From Spirochaetaceae bacterium (GTDB lineage: Bacteria; Spirochaetota; Spirochaetia; DSM-27196; SKKC01): 64,000 nucleotides of DNA. Below, piece after piece: positions 10,301 to 19,897 of the stretch; position 1 is the stretch's first letter, and every line of letters begins with the position of its first letter. The position numbers and the translations under genes were made by a program. The stretch covers positions 1 to 64,000 of the forward strand of contig SKXQ01000017.1 in assembly GCA_007128315.1 (NCBI GenBank), read 5' to 3'. A model generated the notes under the pieces. That model was not told the origin of the DNA, did no database searches, and was given only the letters and a program-made list of their open reading frames with translations.

Positions 10301-11344
10301 GCACGGCTGTTTCTGACGGTAGACGCACCCGGCCTTGCGCCGACCGGCAACGGACTGTTTGACGATATAGGGTTCTCGCTTATATCGTCGCTCACCGAGG
10401 GAGTAACGAGCTGGGAGTTGCGTATTGAAGCCCTTGATTCGGGCCGTGTCGTCCGTCGCTTTACGGGAAGCAGTCTGACACGTGAGCAGCAGATACGCTG
10501 GAACGGTAGAAATACCGCGGGCTCGATTGCCGCAGACGGACAGTATCGTGCAGTATTCAGTGCGGTCTACACGAAAGGAAACCGGCCGCGTGTTCAGTCA
10601 ACGACCTTTGATCTGGTCGCAAATCCGCCTCGTGTTGCGGTACGGCTTGATCCCGTGCCCTTTGCACCTGACGGCAGTACGGAACGCGACGAACTCGAAA
10701 TCCATCTTGACGTGGATTCGCCGGTATCCATAGACCAGTGGTCCTTCGAGATTCTGGACCGCAATCGACGATTCTTTAACGAGTTTTTCGGTCAGGGCAT
10801 GCCTGCCGATGTAATACGCTGGGACGGACGCGCTATAGACGGAGCGTCTGTCCTGTCGGCCGAAGAGTATCCCTATGTGCTTTCGGTGCGGGACGTATAC
10901 GGGAACGAGACGGTTGTAGAAGGCAGTATACCAATCGATATTCTCGTCATTGTCGATGGTGACCGGTTAAAGGTTCAGATCCCGAGCATCACGTTTCTTC
11001 CGAACAGCTCGGCACTCATTGTCGACGCGAATGATCCGCGAGGACGGCAGAACTCCATTGTTCTTGACCGGCTGGTCGAGATTTTTGCCCGCTATCCGCA
11101 GTACAGAATCACCGTCGAAGGCCACGCGGTAAATCCGTCGGGAACCGAACGCGAGGAAGTTGAGTTTCTCGGACCACTTTCGCTGCAGAGGGCCCAGTCG
11201 GTGCGTCAGGCACTCGTGGATCGGGGAATGGCGGCCGGCCGCATTGGTACCGTCGGGCGGGGAGGGCGCGAGCCACTGGTTCCTCACGATGATCTCGATG
11301 AACGGTGGAAGAATCGCCGTGTCGAGTTCATTCTGGAGCGATAG
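7235..11344 (+). CDS. Outer-membrane protein: N-terminal barrel-like region, about eight FlgD-type Ig-like repeats, C-terminal OmpA domain
   Basis: Repeated FSPDGDGIRD/LSPNGNGVNE/FAPTGDGIRD motifs followed by WDGRxxxGxxxxDGxYxY; C-terminal ITVEGHAVN...LSLQRAQSVRQALVDRG...NRRVEFIL; signal peptide VPAILLMLVCSVGLVYG; true start may be downstream of 7235. Confidence 0.85.
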   Translation: MKNLNRSNNGYLTRRTVISLGRRIHVPAILLMLVCSVGLVYGQRSIDPSGEQIPFLRSTALVAGEGSVTQTDNPDLTVLNPASVGALQRTVLSLSYTGLTGFGRDGQGWDGHAGSIMASQPTRYGVFSGGIGVITSGLSDFDTGSGLMLSFGYSRDVWDDLLVGAGVTTDFGGHGDGLAFGAGLDVGFIHSPVALFGIEGARWGGSLRRMGYPYRPVAGVSGLPASLTPQLGLMLPLVSDGNVTLDLYTDISSPGFRDGRLSVAADIGLFDRLSVQTGIGFSVRELVDADLPVQSLIPSFGINARFSAGLPGSSDREGSLIAEQGWDRNEFAVRSAARPLYGAVWGVSTGVTASLGVADNNPPVIIVDYGDRQYISPNNSGVQDDIVVPVEIYDEERFLQGYRFVIEDGEGSVVREFSARTPRPEERSSTAFFERLTRIDTGITVPESFRWNGRSDGGSVVPDGLYEFYVEAWDDNDNRAISDRFEVVVDLTPPSAELSTPFGGDRVFSPDGDGIRDVFPVRQTGSVEDLWVGEIRSADGEVIRRFEWRNGEPESFEWDGLDEAGDPREDGVYSYRLSAVDRAGNRFSTSLSNIIIDTEETPVALMIDRRYLSPNGNGVNEFVGVTIDVPVRRNIESWEMIVRNAAGASVFRLGGGIAGPPESYEFRGRASDGSRLADGAYSLELTVRYRIGRVERAESPVFLVDTTPPRAFVQIETDLFAPTGDGIRDTMILYHEAEQADHWTGRVIDGSGDLVHEVRWGRLPATRYEWDGRTLSGRLAADGRYTYELEGVDPAGNRFVTPPVSFGLTTEDVDLILTAEFDAFSPNANGTRDTITLFPQVRADQAVSSYRLEIRDESLQSVRAFQGNSSVPERIVWDGIDREGRRIPDGRYSAAMNVVFETGVEASAETGVFVADTRSPEIQVTVDHRIFSPDGLDGRQLIRFRQTGTEETVWNGQILDAAGTPVRTFQWSGRPQGFDWDGRDNVGNRVPDGMYGYSVTSSDEAGNSTEYTLDGIRVDTRPARLFLTVDAPGLAPTGNGLFDDIGFSLISSLTEGVTSWELRIEALDSGRVVRRFTGSSLTREQQIRWNGRNTAGSIAADGQYRAVFSAVYTKGNRPRVQSTTFDLVANPPRVAVRLDPVPFAPDGSTERDELEIHLDVDSPVSIDQWSFEILDRNRRFFNEFFGQGMPADVIRWDGRAIDGASVLSAEEYPYVLSVRDVYGNETVVEGSIPIDILVIVDGDRLKVQIPSITFLPNSSALIVDANDPRGRQNSIVLDRLVEIFARYPQYRITVEGHAVNPSGTEREEVEFLGPLSLQRAQSVRQALVDRGMAAGRIGTVGRGGREPLVPHDDLDERWKNRRVEFILER

Positions 11345-11365
11345 CGTTATTCGTGCGAGGTGTGA

Positions 11366-13126
11366 ATGAGGATCCCGGACGCGGTCATTGAGAGTGTGCG
11401 AGACCAGGTCGACATAGTCGACCTGGTCGGTGAGTACGTGTCGCTCACCCGGAAAGGAAACCGCTACTGGGGCTTGAGTCCCTTCACGCAGGAGAAGACG
11501 CCATCCTTTACGGTGAGTCCGGACCGAGGTCTGTTCTACTGCTTTTCGACCAGCAAGGGGGGGAACCTCTTTACCTTCGTCATGGAGATGGAGAATGTCA
11601 CCTTTCCGGAAGCGGTCCGCATGCTGGCACGGAGGGTGGGAATTGAGGTACCCGAGGATGCTGATTCTGAGGAGACTTCGAGCCGGGAGCCTCTGCGCGA
11701 GCTGTACCGGCGCGTATGTGGCAGTTTCCGGTACCTGCTATCCGAGCACCCGGAAGGCGGGGATGCTCGTGCGTATCTTCAACGACGGGCCATATCGACT
11801 TCCACGGTGGAGGACTTCCAGCTCGGATGGGCACCTTCTGACCCGTTCTGGCTATACCGCTTCCTGAAGAAGCGCTCTTACTCCGATGAGTTCCTTGCTT
11901 CGAGCGGGCTGTTTACGCGTGCCAATCCCCGGCGTGCTCTGTTTTCCGGAAGACTCATCTTTCCGATTTTTTCTCGAAACGGAGACGTCATTGCGTTTGG
12001 AGGCAGGCTGCTCACCGGGGACGGGCCCAAGTACCTCAACAGCCCGAATACGGATGTATTCCAGAAGTCTCGTGAACTCTATGGCCTGTACCAGTCACTG
12101 AAGGCCATGCGCACGGCCGGTGAGTTCATCCTCGTGGAGGGATATACCGACGTACTTGCCATGCATCAGTCCGGGGTGAAACACGCGGTCGCACCGCTTG
12201 GCACGTCCTTTACACCCGAGCAGGCGAAGAGTCTGTCGCGATTTGTTGATCGGGCCGTACTCGTCCTCGATGCTGATCGCGCCGGATTCGCCGCTACAAT
12301 GAAGGCATCAATACTCTGCGAACAGCACGATATACGCCCGACGGTGGTTGAACTTCCTGAAGGCAAAGATCCTGCTGATCTTCTGACAGACAATGGCGAC
12401 GCTGTGTTGCAGGAATCCGTGCTATCGGCTATAAGTAGTCTGGAATATTTTACCGGCGTGTACGGCGTCCGATCTCAATCCGACAGCCCCGAGGGTAAAG
12501 AACTTGTATTACGGGAGCTGTTTCCGTATATTGAAAGTATACGTTCTGAAGTTCGTCGAGAGGCCAGTTTGGCGTACATAGCCGATACAATGGATCTTCA
12601 GAGGTCCAGTATTATACGGGAGTTTGAAACACGGAAGAAGGGCCGGCAGCCTGACGCCGTTTCACAGGGTGGCTCAAAAAATAAACGATCGGATTCACTT
12701 TCAGAGGAGTTGTACCTCATGCTCGCGGTAGCAGTACACTGCGAGCATTTTCCGTTTGTGCGGACTATACTGAAAACAGATGATCTTACTGATGCGCTGG
12801 CGCGGGACCTCTATATTGCGCTTGAAGAGGCTTATCGGGCCGAAGAGCTGCAGTTTGATCGAGTACAGACACGGATAGAAGACGAGCAGTTGTCGCAATT
12901 GCTGTACGAGCGCGCCGCACGCGATGAGTTTTCCGTGAATACTGAGCAGGTTGTACGTGATACCGTACGGGCGGTAAAGCGGAAGGCCATCGAGACACAG
13001 CTGCGGCGGGTGCAGGCGCAGCTACGGACGCAGGATAATCCAGTGGAAGAGCAACGGAGACTTATGACTGAGAAATCGTACCTGGATGGTGAATTGCAGA
13101 AATTGAAGGCGGTACAGCATGGATGA
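11366..13126 (+). CDS. dnaG: DNA primase
   Basis: [59 protein letters not shown]; Toprim [13 protein letters not shown] and VLDADRAG. Confidence 0.96.
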   Translation: MRIPDAVIESVRDQVDIVDLVGEYVSLTRKGNRYWGLSPFTQEKTPSFTVSPDRGLFYCFSTSKGGNLFTFVMEMENVTFPEAVRMLARRVGIEVPEDADSEETSSREPLRELYRRVCGSFRYLLSEHPEGGDARAYLQRRAISTSTVEDFQLGWAPSDPFWLYRFLKKRSYSDEFLASSGLFTRANPRRALFSGRLIFPIFSRNGDVIAFGGRLLTGDGPKYLNSPNTDVFQKSRELYGLYQSLKAMRTAGEFILVEGYTDVLAMHQSGVKHAVAPLGTSFTPEQAKSLSRFVDRAVLVLDADRAGFAATMKASILCEQHDIRPTVVELPEGKDPADLLTDNGDAVLQESVLSAISSLEYFTGVYGVRSQSDSPEGKELVLRELFPYIESIRSEVRREASLAYIADTMDLQRSSIIREFETRKKGRQPDAVSQGGSKNKRSDSLSEELYLMLAVAVHCEHFPFVRTILKTDDLTDALARDLYIALEEAYRAEELQFDRVQTRIEDEQLSQLLYERAARDEFSVNTEQVVRDTVRAVKRKAIETQLRRVQAQLRTQDNPVEEQRRLMTEKSYLDGELQKLKAVQHG

Positions 13127-14855
13127 GTTAACGAATGATCCGGCGATCGAGAAGCTTCTTGAGTACGCCAGGGACAAGAAGACACTCACCTATGAAGAAG
13201 TCCGGGATCACCTTCCCGATCACATCGTTAATTCAGATAAAATTGAAGATGTAATTACCATACTTGGAAAGAACGACGTACGACTGGAGGAAGAGGTCGT
13301 CGATGTAACGCCTGAGGACGTAGAGCAGGTCGTAAAACAGGAAAAAAAGAAACAACGACTCGTGTACGGCGATAAAGACTCGAACATCGATGATCCCATT
13401 CGTCTGTATCTCCGGGAAATAGGCCGGGAAAATCTGCTGACGGCGGAACAGGAAGTCGAGCTGTCCAAAAAGATGGAAGACGGCGAGAACATCATCAAGG
13501 AAGTCATCCGGGGGTCCGGTGTCCTGGTAAACGAGTTCTACGGTCTTGCTCAGCGGGCGTTTTCCCGGCGCGATCCACGCGATCTGAACCTCAGCAAGAA
13601 GGAAATCTCGGAGTATCTCGCCGAACGCCGGAGATTGTATCAGTTTTATCGGGACGCAGTGCGCTCGAATATTGCGGATCTGAAAGCGTACATGGAAGAG
13701 AAACGGGAAGTGACCGATCGGGGCGGTGATATTATCACCGACGAAGGACTCGCTTCCAGACGCGAAAACCTCCGTAAGAAACTCGTCAAGATCGATCTCC
13801 ATCAGGACGAGATCCTCAGTATCAGCGAAAAGTTCATAACCGCCGCAAAGAAGATCAGGAAATACAAGAAAGAAGAGGAGCGCATCGAGAAGCGCCTCCG
13901 TGTCGGGAGCATGCGTGAGCTCCGTGGTCTCGGAAGAGGCCTCGCGAGTTCCGCGCAACGCGAAAAGATTGAATCCGATCTCGGGATCAGCGCCGATCAG
14001 ATTAAAGAGAAAATCCGTCAGATTCAGATCACCGACAAGAAGCTTAAAGCGCTCGAGGTGGAGTTTGAGAACTCGATCGACGAGATTCTGGACATGTCGC
14101 GTGAAATTACTCGCGGAAAGACCATGATGCAGAACGCGAAGGACAGGCTTATCAAGGCGAACCTTCGATTAGTCGTGAGTATTGCGAAGAAATACACCAA
14201 CCGCGGTCTGCATTTCTTCGATCTCGTGCAGGAAGGTAACATCGGCTTGATTAAGGCCGTCGAAAAGTTCGAGTACAGGAAGGGGTACAAGTTCTCGACC
14301 TACGCTACCTGGTGGATTCGACAGGCTATTACGCGGTCCATCTCAGATCAGGCGCGGACGATCCGTGTTCCCGTCCACATGATCGAACAGATCAACAAGG
14401 TCGTACGCGAAAGCCGGCAGCTCATGCAGGTGCTCGGCCGGGAGCCGAACGATGAAGAGGTAGCCGAGCGTCTGGGGTGGAGTGTCGCCCGGGTAAAGAG
14501 CGTGAAAAACGTGGCCCGCGAGCCGATTTCGCTGGAAACGCCGATTGGCGAAGAAGAAGACAGCCTTCTCGGCGATTTTATTGAAGATAAGGACGTTGAA
14601 AACCCTTCGCAACAGACCGCATTTACGCTCCTGCAGGAGCAGCTCCGGACGGTTCTATCGACCCTTCCGCCGCGGGAGCAGGAAGTACTGAAGATGCGTT
14701 TTGGCCTGGAGGACGGCTACTCCCTCACGCTTGAAGAGGTCGGGCTCTATTTTAACGTTACTCGTGAACGCATACGGCAGATTGAGGCGAAGGCACTCCG
14801 GCGACTCCGGCATCCGAAACGGAGCCGGCGACTGAAAGACTATCTGGACCAGTAA
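13119..14855 (+). CDS. rpoD: RNA polymerase primary sigma factor
   Basis: [98 protein letters not shown]. Confidence 0.98.
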   Translation: MDELTNDPAIEKLLEYARDKKTLTYEEVRDHLPDHIVNSDKIEDVITILGKNDVRLEEEVVDVTPEDVEQVVKQEKKKQRLVYGDKDSNIDDPIRLYLREIGRENLLTAEQEVELSKKMEDGENIIKEVIRGSGVLVNEFYGLAQRAFSRRDPRDLNLSKKEISEYLAERRRLYQFYRDAVRSNIADLKAYMEEKREVTDRGGDIITDEGLASRRENLRKKLVKIDLHQDEILSISEKFITAAKKIRKYKKEEERIEKRLRVGSMRELRGLGRGLASSAQREKIESDLGISADQIKEKIRQIQITDKKLKALEVEFENSIDEILDMSREITRGKTMMQNAKDRLIKANLRLVVSIAKKYTNRGLHFFDLVQEGNIGLIKAVEKFEYRKGYKFSTYATWWIRQAITRSISDQARTIRVPVHMIEQINKVVRESRQLMQVLGREPNDEEVAERLGWSVARVKSVKNVAREPISLETPIGEEEDSLLGDFIEDKDVENPSQQTAFTLLQEQLRTVLSTLPPREQEVLKMRFGLEDGYSLTLEEVGLYFNVTRERIRQIEAKALRRLRHPKRSRRLKDYLDQ

Positions 14856-14903
14856 AAACGGACATGACCGAAAGACCGGCACAACCTCGGGAGGATTGTA
14901 GCA

Positions 14904-15923
14904 GTGCAGGACGTAATTGAAAAACTGAAAACCCTTCAGGATATTCTGTCGGAGCGTTATCGCATCGAACAGGAGCTGAAGAATATACCGAAAAGTCTCT
15001 CGACAAAAACCGAACTTCTGACCCGGCTGAAAAAGCAGTACATCGAGAAGAACGAAGAGTACGAAGGGACACGGACGCGAATTCGCGACATCAAGACCCG
15101 CATGGACGAGGCTGAGCGCGACCGGGAACATTACGAGCAGCAGATGGCCGAAATCAAGACCCAGCGCGAGTATGAAGCTCTTGATAAGGAAATCCGCGAA
15201 GCCGGCGAACGTGAGCAGCACCTACGAAAAGAGCTGCAGCGCGAAGAACGCGGTCTCGAAGAGATGAAGCACAGCCTCGAGCGTGAAGAGCTCATGATTT
15301 CCGAGCAGGAAAAAGAGCTCGAGGAAGAGCAGAGCCGCATCGAGAGTGAGAGCGAAAAAAAACGCAAGCAGATAGACGCACTGAAGTCTCAGGCGGACGA
15401 CGTCACGCCTGGAATGGAAGAGGGCCTGCTGTTCAAGTTCGATCGAATTATACGCAGTAAGGAAGGGGAAGGTATCGTTCCTCTTCGGAAAGGTGTCTGC
15501 AGCGGATGTAACATGATCCTTCCGAGGCAGTTCGTTAACGACGTTCGAAGCGCCGAAGCGATACACTTCTGTCCGTATTGTTCGAAAATCGTGTTCTACG
15601 TCGAAGACGATCAGGCAAGTCCTGACGATGACGCGGAAGGCCTGATGGATGTCCTCGACGACGACGCCACAGGTGGACTCGCGGACCTTATTGACGAAGA
15701 CGATAGTTTCGTCGACGAAGAAGAGCTGATCGATGATCTCGACTCTCCGCTTGCGCCGAGAGACGAGGATGACGACGATGAGGACGAAGACGAGGATGAC
15801 GATACGCTTGTAGCAGACGACGACGAAGCCGACGTCGATGAGGATGACGACGATGTTGACGAGGTCGACGACAGCGACGATGATCTTGATGACGAAGAGG
15901 AAGAAGAGGAAGAGAACGAATAG
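14904..15923 (+). CDS. C4-type zinc-ribbon coiled-coil protein with long acidic tail
   Basis: Long coiled coil, CSGCNMILPRQFVNDVRSAEAIHFCPYCSKIVFYVE zinc ribbon, then about 100 residues dominated by Asp/Glu. Confidence 0.85.
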   Translation: MQDVIEKLKTLQDILSERYRIEQELKNIPKSLSTKTELLTRLKKQYIEKNEEYEGTRTRIRDIKTRMDEAERDREHYEQQMAEIKTQREYEALDKEIREAGEREQHLRKELQREERGLEEMKHSLEREELMISEQEKELEEEQSRIESESEKKRKQIDALKSQADDVTPGMEEGLLFKFDRIIRSKEGEGIVPLRKGVCSGCNMILPRQFVNDVRSAEAIHFCPYCSKIVFYVEDDQASPDDDAEGLMDVLDDDATGGLADLIDEDDSFVDEEELIDDLDSPLAPRDEDDDDEDEDEDDDTLVADDDEADVDEDDDDVDEVDDSDDDLDDEEEEEEENE

Positions 15924-15950
15924 ATCTTATTGACAGGCAACAGCGTTTTT

Positions 15951-16386
15951 GGAGCGGGTCGGAAAAGACTGTCGCCGCAGAGGCAGACACTGCACTCTGC
16001 GGAGGAAAGTCCGGGCTCCAGATGAGCAGGGTACCGGGTAATACCCGGGAACAGCGGTTTCCTGTATTCCGCTGTGACAGAGAGTGCCTCAGAAACCAGA
16101 CCGCCTTCGCTGCCGCTTGTCGGCGGTGTAGGTAAGGGTGAAAGGGTGGGGTAAGAGCCCACCTGTTGTCCGGTAACGGGCAATGATGGTAAACCTTACC
16201 CGGAGCAAGACCAAACAGCGCTGGTCGGTCGCTCAGCCGACGCAGTCGTCGATACCGACGTCTGCACCAGTGCGGGTAGGTTGCTGTAAACAGAGCGGTG
16301 GTAACGCCTGCCTCTGACAGATAGATGACAGTCACACCGACAGGAATCGCTGTCGGTCACACTGAACCCGGCTTACCACCTGCTCC
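15951..16386 (+). ncRNA. rnpB: RNase P RNA, bacterial type A
   Basis: GGAGCGGGTCGG...GAGGAAAGTCCGGGCTCCA (CR-I), AGAGTGCCTCAGAAACC, GGTAAACCTTACCCGGAGCAAGACCAAACAG, ...GACAGATAGATGACAG...GAACCCGGCTTACCACCTGCTCC closing P1. Confidence 0.95.
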
Positions 16387-16473
16387 GAAAACGCTGTTTG
16401 TCGTTGAAATTTCGTACATTTCGCATGATTGACCTTCACCGGTTGTCTGATATTTAATGGCGCAGGTTGTTTG

Positions 16474-17463
16474 ATGATCTACTCCACGGATAAACGCAGC
16501 ACTTCAAAGACCAGCCGGTCGAGGAACAGTGAAACCAGTCCGACCTCACACAGTGGTGCGAAGCGCCCGCGCATTCTGGTCTGGCTTGCCGGCCTCGGTG
16601 GTGCCGTTCTGATCGCAGCCGGTGCGTTTTTCGTGTTTGGAGGCGAGCTTCCGACAGTTGGTAACCGCACGGGCATAGACCGGGGCGAGATCGAGACGCT
16701 GTGGGATCGAGGGGAGTTTTTCGAACTCATCCGACTGACGGATGATCTTCTTGCGGCCGATCCACTCGATGTGGATGCGCTCATTTTTCGTGGACTGGCC
16801 GGGTATTACGGTGCGGCGTCCGACATCGATCTTGAAAACAGAGACGAACTCGTCCGCGAATCGATACGATATCTTCGACGCGCCCGGACGCTGTCCGGTG
16901 AGCGACTGTCAGCGGAAATTAATCTTGTGCTGGGGTTCGCGTACTATGAGCAGGGACGGCATTTTGCCGACCTGGCCGTAGATCACCTTAATCAGGCGGT
17001 CGAACTCGGTGTCGATAATGCTGCGGTGTATGAGTTTCTCGGGCTGTCGTATGAAAGACTCTATGATCGCGATCGGGCAATCGATAACCTTCTTCTGGCT
17101 GCCGATAGAGCACCAAGGGATATTTCTTTTCTCGCCGTCGCAGAACGGCTTGTCGAGAATAATCAGGCATCTGAGGCGTTGCCTCACCTGCACCGTGTAA
17201 TATCGGAATCGGATGAACCTCGTCTTGTGCATCAGGCGCGTTTCATTCTCGGTCAGATCGAGCTTGCTGACGCTCGATACGAACGGGCCGAAGAGCAGTT
17301 TCGCGCAGTCCTTCAAGATGATCCAAATTCTGCCGATGCTCATTTCTACCTGGGCGAACTCTTTGATGCAATGGGCGACGGGGTCCGTGCACGCGCGCAA
17401 TGGCGCAATGCGGTACAGATTGATAGCGGGCACGCTGCTGCGTTGCGGCGTCTGGACAGTTAG
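16474..17463 (+). CDS. TPR-repeat protein with N-terminal TM helix
   Basis: [23 protein letters not shown] then multiple TPRs ([31 protein letters not shown]); start chosen at ATG 16474. Confidence 0.75.
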   Translation: MIYSTDKRSTSKTSRSRNSETSPTSHSGAKRPRILVWLAGLGGAVLIAAGAFFVFGGELPTVGNRTGIDRGEIETLWDRGEFFELIRLTDDLLAADPLDVDALIFRGLAGYYGAASDIDLENRDELVRESIRYLRRARTLSGERLSAEINLVLGFAYYEQGRHFADLAVDHLNQAVELGVDNAAVYEFLGLSYERLYDRDRAIDNLLLAADRAPRDISFLAVAERLVENNQASEALPHLHRVISESDEPRLVHQARFILGQIELADARYERAEEQFRAVLQDDPNSADAHFYLGELFDAMGDGVRARAQWRNAVQIDSGHAAALRRLDS

Positions 17464-17474
17464 CGGAGGAAATT

Positions 17475-18515
17475 ATGGGTTTTGGAAAAGCACTTAGTCT
17501 GTCGAGTGATATCGGCATAGATCTGGGTACCTGCAATACGCTGGTGTATGTCGGCGGTCGCGGTATCTGCGCAAACGAACCGAGCGTTGTAGCGGTGGAA
17601 CGCGGAACAAGAAAAGTCGTGGCCGTCGGTGAAGAAGCTCGTCGCATGCTCTGGAAGACTCCTGGTGATATTATTGCCATACGTCCGCTGCGCGATGGTG
17701 TCATCGCAGACCCTGAGACGACGGAGCGCATGATTCGCTATTTTGTTCAGCGGGTTTTGCCCCGAAGATGGTTCGTAAAACCCCGTATGGTTATCGGGGT
17801 GCCCGCCTGTATTACCGAGGTCGAAGAACGCGCGGTGCAGGATGCTGCCTACAAGGCAGGTGCTCGCGAGGTCAAAGTTATTCCCGAATCACTCGCCGCT
17901 GCGATAGGCGCGAATATTCCGATTTACGAGCCCGCCGGCCACATGGTCTGTGACATCGGGGGGGGTACCAGCGAAATCTCGGTCATTTCCCTCGGCGGTA
18001 TGGTTGTCACGAATGCGATTCGCCTTGGAGGCGACGAGTTTGATGAAGCGATAATGAAACACGTCCGCACCGTACATAATCTTATCATCGGTGAGCGGAC
18101 CGCCGAAGAACTGAAGAAGAGCATTGGCAACGCAACGCCGGACAAGAAGATCGAGAAAATGGAAGTCAAAGGTACCGATGCTATCACCGGTCTTCCCCGG
18201 CGCCTTGAGATCGACTCTGTAGAGGTCCGTGAGGCACTACAGGAGCCCATTAACGCAATTGTCGAAGAGATCAAGCGAACCCTGGGGCAGACGCCTCCGG
18301 AGCTCGCTGCGGACATCGTCGAACGCGGCATCGTCATGACCGGTGGAGGGAGTCTTCTGAAGGGTCTTGATACACTGATTGCCAACGAGACGGGTGTCCC
18401 GTGTTTCAAGGCCGAGGATCCTCTGAACTGCGTCTGCCTTGGGGCTGGCATGTATTTCGAGCACATGAAGAGCAAGAACAACAGCCGAAACATCTATAAC
18501 TCAATGAACGCCTGA
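17475..18515 (+). CDS. mreB: Rod shape-determining protein MreB
   Basis: [52 protein letters not shown]. Confidence 0.98.
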   Translation: MGFGKALSLSSDIGIDLGTCNTLVYVGGRGICANEPSVVAVERGTRKVVAVGEEARRMLWKTPGDIIAIRPLRDGVIADPETTERMIRYFVQRVLPRRWFVKPRMVIGVPACITEVEERAVQDAAYKAGAREVKVIPESLAAAIGANIPIYEPAGHMVCDIGGGTSEISVISLGGMVVTNAIRLGGDEFDEAIMKHVRTVHNLIIGERTAEELKKSIGNATPDKKIEKMEVKGTDAITGLPRRLEIDSVEVREALQEPINAIVEEIKRTLGQTPPELAADIVERGIVMTGGGSLLKGLDTLIANETGVPCFKAEDPLNCVCLGAGMYFEHMKSKNNSRNIYNSMNA

Positions 18516-18531
18516 CCAGTTCTCACCGTCG

Positions 18532-19377
18532 TTGCATATGGACATCCGAGGTTTTCTAAAGCTTCATGCCACTCTGGTTGTATTCGTCATCATTGTGTCC
18601 GTATCGTCGGTGTCGCTCCTCTTTTCTTCGTCGGGTTTTGCGGGTCAGGGGAGTTCGTTACTCGGCATGCTCCAGAGCAGTGTCAGCTCGGTGGGGCGTT
18701 TTTTCACCGAGACCGTCGATTCGGTCAGACAACTTGGACAGCTGCGTGAGGACTACGACGCGCTTCTCGAGCGGGTTCGCTCCGCTGAAGTGCTTGAACA
18801 GGACATTGAGTCGCTTCGTCGCGAGAACGAACGACTCAGGAGCGTCCTTGATTTCTCGGAGTCGTTTCGTTACGAGCATATTCCTGCACGTATCGTGGGG
18901 CGGGATCCGCAGAGTCTTTTTGCGACAATTACCATTAACCGTGGATCGCAGCACGGAATACAGCGGGATTCGCCTGTTGTAGCCGTGCAGGAAGGGCTCG
19001 AATCGCTCGTCGGACGAGTCGTTGAGGTCGGCGCCTTCAGTTCACGTGTGAAGCCTGTGACACAGCCGGGATCGTTCGTCTCGGCAATGATCGCCGAATC
19101 CCGCCATCAGGGACTGGCTGCCGGCACGGGTTCCGGAGTCTACGGTGTCGAGTTACGACATATCCCTCAGTCGGCGGCAGATGATATCGTGCATGGTGCG
19201 ACCGTGGTAACCAGCGGTCTGCAATCGCTCTATCCGCAGGGGATACTCATTGGCAGAGTCCAGGGAATACAGTCGCATCCTTTCGAGCCGACACTGCAGT
19301 TACCGGTACGACCCTTTGTGGATATGAGTCGCCTTGAATACCTTTTTGTGATTCAGCCTGAGGGTAGCCGGATATGA
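18532..19377 (+). CDS. mreC: Rod shape-determining protein MreC
   Basis: TM + coiled coil + IPARIVGRDPQSLFATITINRGSQHGIQRDSPVV; position after mreB. Confidence 0.93.
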   Translation: MHMDIRGFLKLHATLVVFVIIVSVSSVSLLFSSSGFAGQGSSLLGMLQSSVSSVGRFFTETVDSVRQLGQLREDYDALLERVRSAEVLEQDIESLRRENERLRSVLDFSESFRYEHIPARIVGRDPQSLFATITINRGSQHGIQRDSPVVAVQEGLESLVGRVVEVGAFSSRVKPVTQPGSFVSAMIAESRHQGLAAGTGSGVYGVELRHIPQSAADDIVHGATVVTSGLQSLYPQGILIGRVQGIQSHPFEPTLQLPVRPFVDMSRLEYLFVIQPEGSRI

Positions 19378-19880
19378 TTGCCTATCTAGGTGGTATTCTT
19401 CTGATCGCCGGCGTGGCGGTCATTCAGACGAACCTGCTTCATGGCATTGCGATCATGTCAGTCAGGCCTGATCTCCTGTTGATTTTAATTACCTTCATTG
19501 CCAACAAGAATGGACCTGGTGTGGGCCAGGGTGCCGGTGCGTTTTCCGGAATTCTCCAGGATCTTCTGAGTCTTGCACCTCTGGGATTCTATACCCTTGT
19601 AAACACGGTCATCGGGTTCCTGTATGGGTTCAGCAAAGGGAATGTCTTTCTTGACGGTCTGATCTTTCCGATGATGCTGGTGGCTCTTGCCACGCTGCTG
19701 AAAGGATTGCTCTTTACCGTTGTCGCCTTTGTGTTCGGCATTGAGGGCGTTGTTTCGACGGTCTTTTCGACTGCATTTCTTGTCGAGATTCTGTACAATG
19801 CTTTGCTTGCTCCCGTCCTGTATGGGATCATGGGTCGAATGCGGTGGCTTATGCTCGATTACCGTGAACGGAACTACTGA
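19374..19880 (+). CDS. mreD: Rod shape-determining protein MreD
   Basis: Polytopic membrane protein, overlaps mreC by 4 nt, SVRPDLLLILITFIANKNGPGVGQGAGAFSGILQDLL. Confidence 0.88.
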   Translation: MIAYLGGILLIAGVAVIQTNLLHGIAIMSVRPDLLLILITFIANKNGPGVGQGAGAFSGILQDLLSLAPLGFYTLVNTVIGFLYGFSKGNVFLDGLIFPMMLVALATLLKGLLFTVVAFVFGIEGVVSTVFSTAFLVEILYNALLAPVLYGIMGRMRWLMLDYRERNY

Positions 19881-19897
19881 GCTGTCTGGAGTGGAAC

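Noticed and set aside
13233-13958. 241-aa minus-strand ORF inside rpoD
   Set aside because: Antisense shadow of sigma-70.
15611-16335. Ser-rich and Arg/His-rich minus-strand ORFs over the acidic tail and rnpB
   Set aside because: Produced by reading GAY/GAR runs backwards and by translating RNase P RNA; not plausible proteins.
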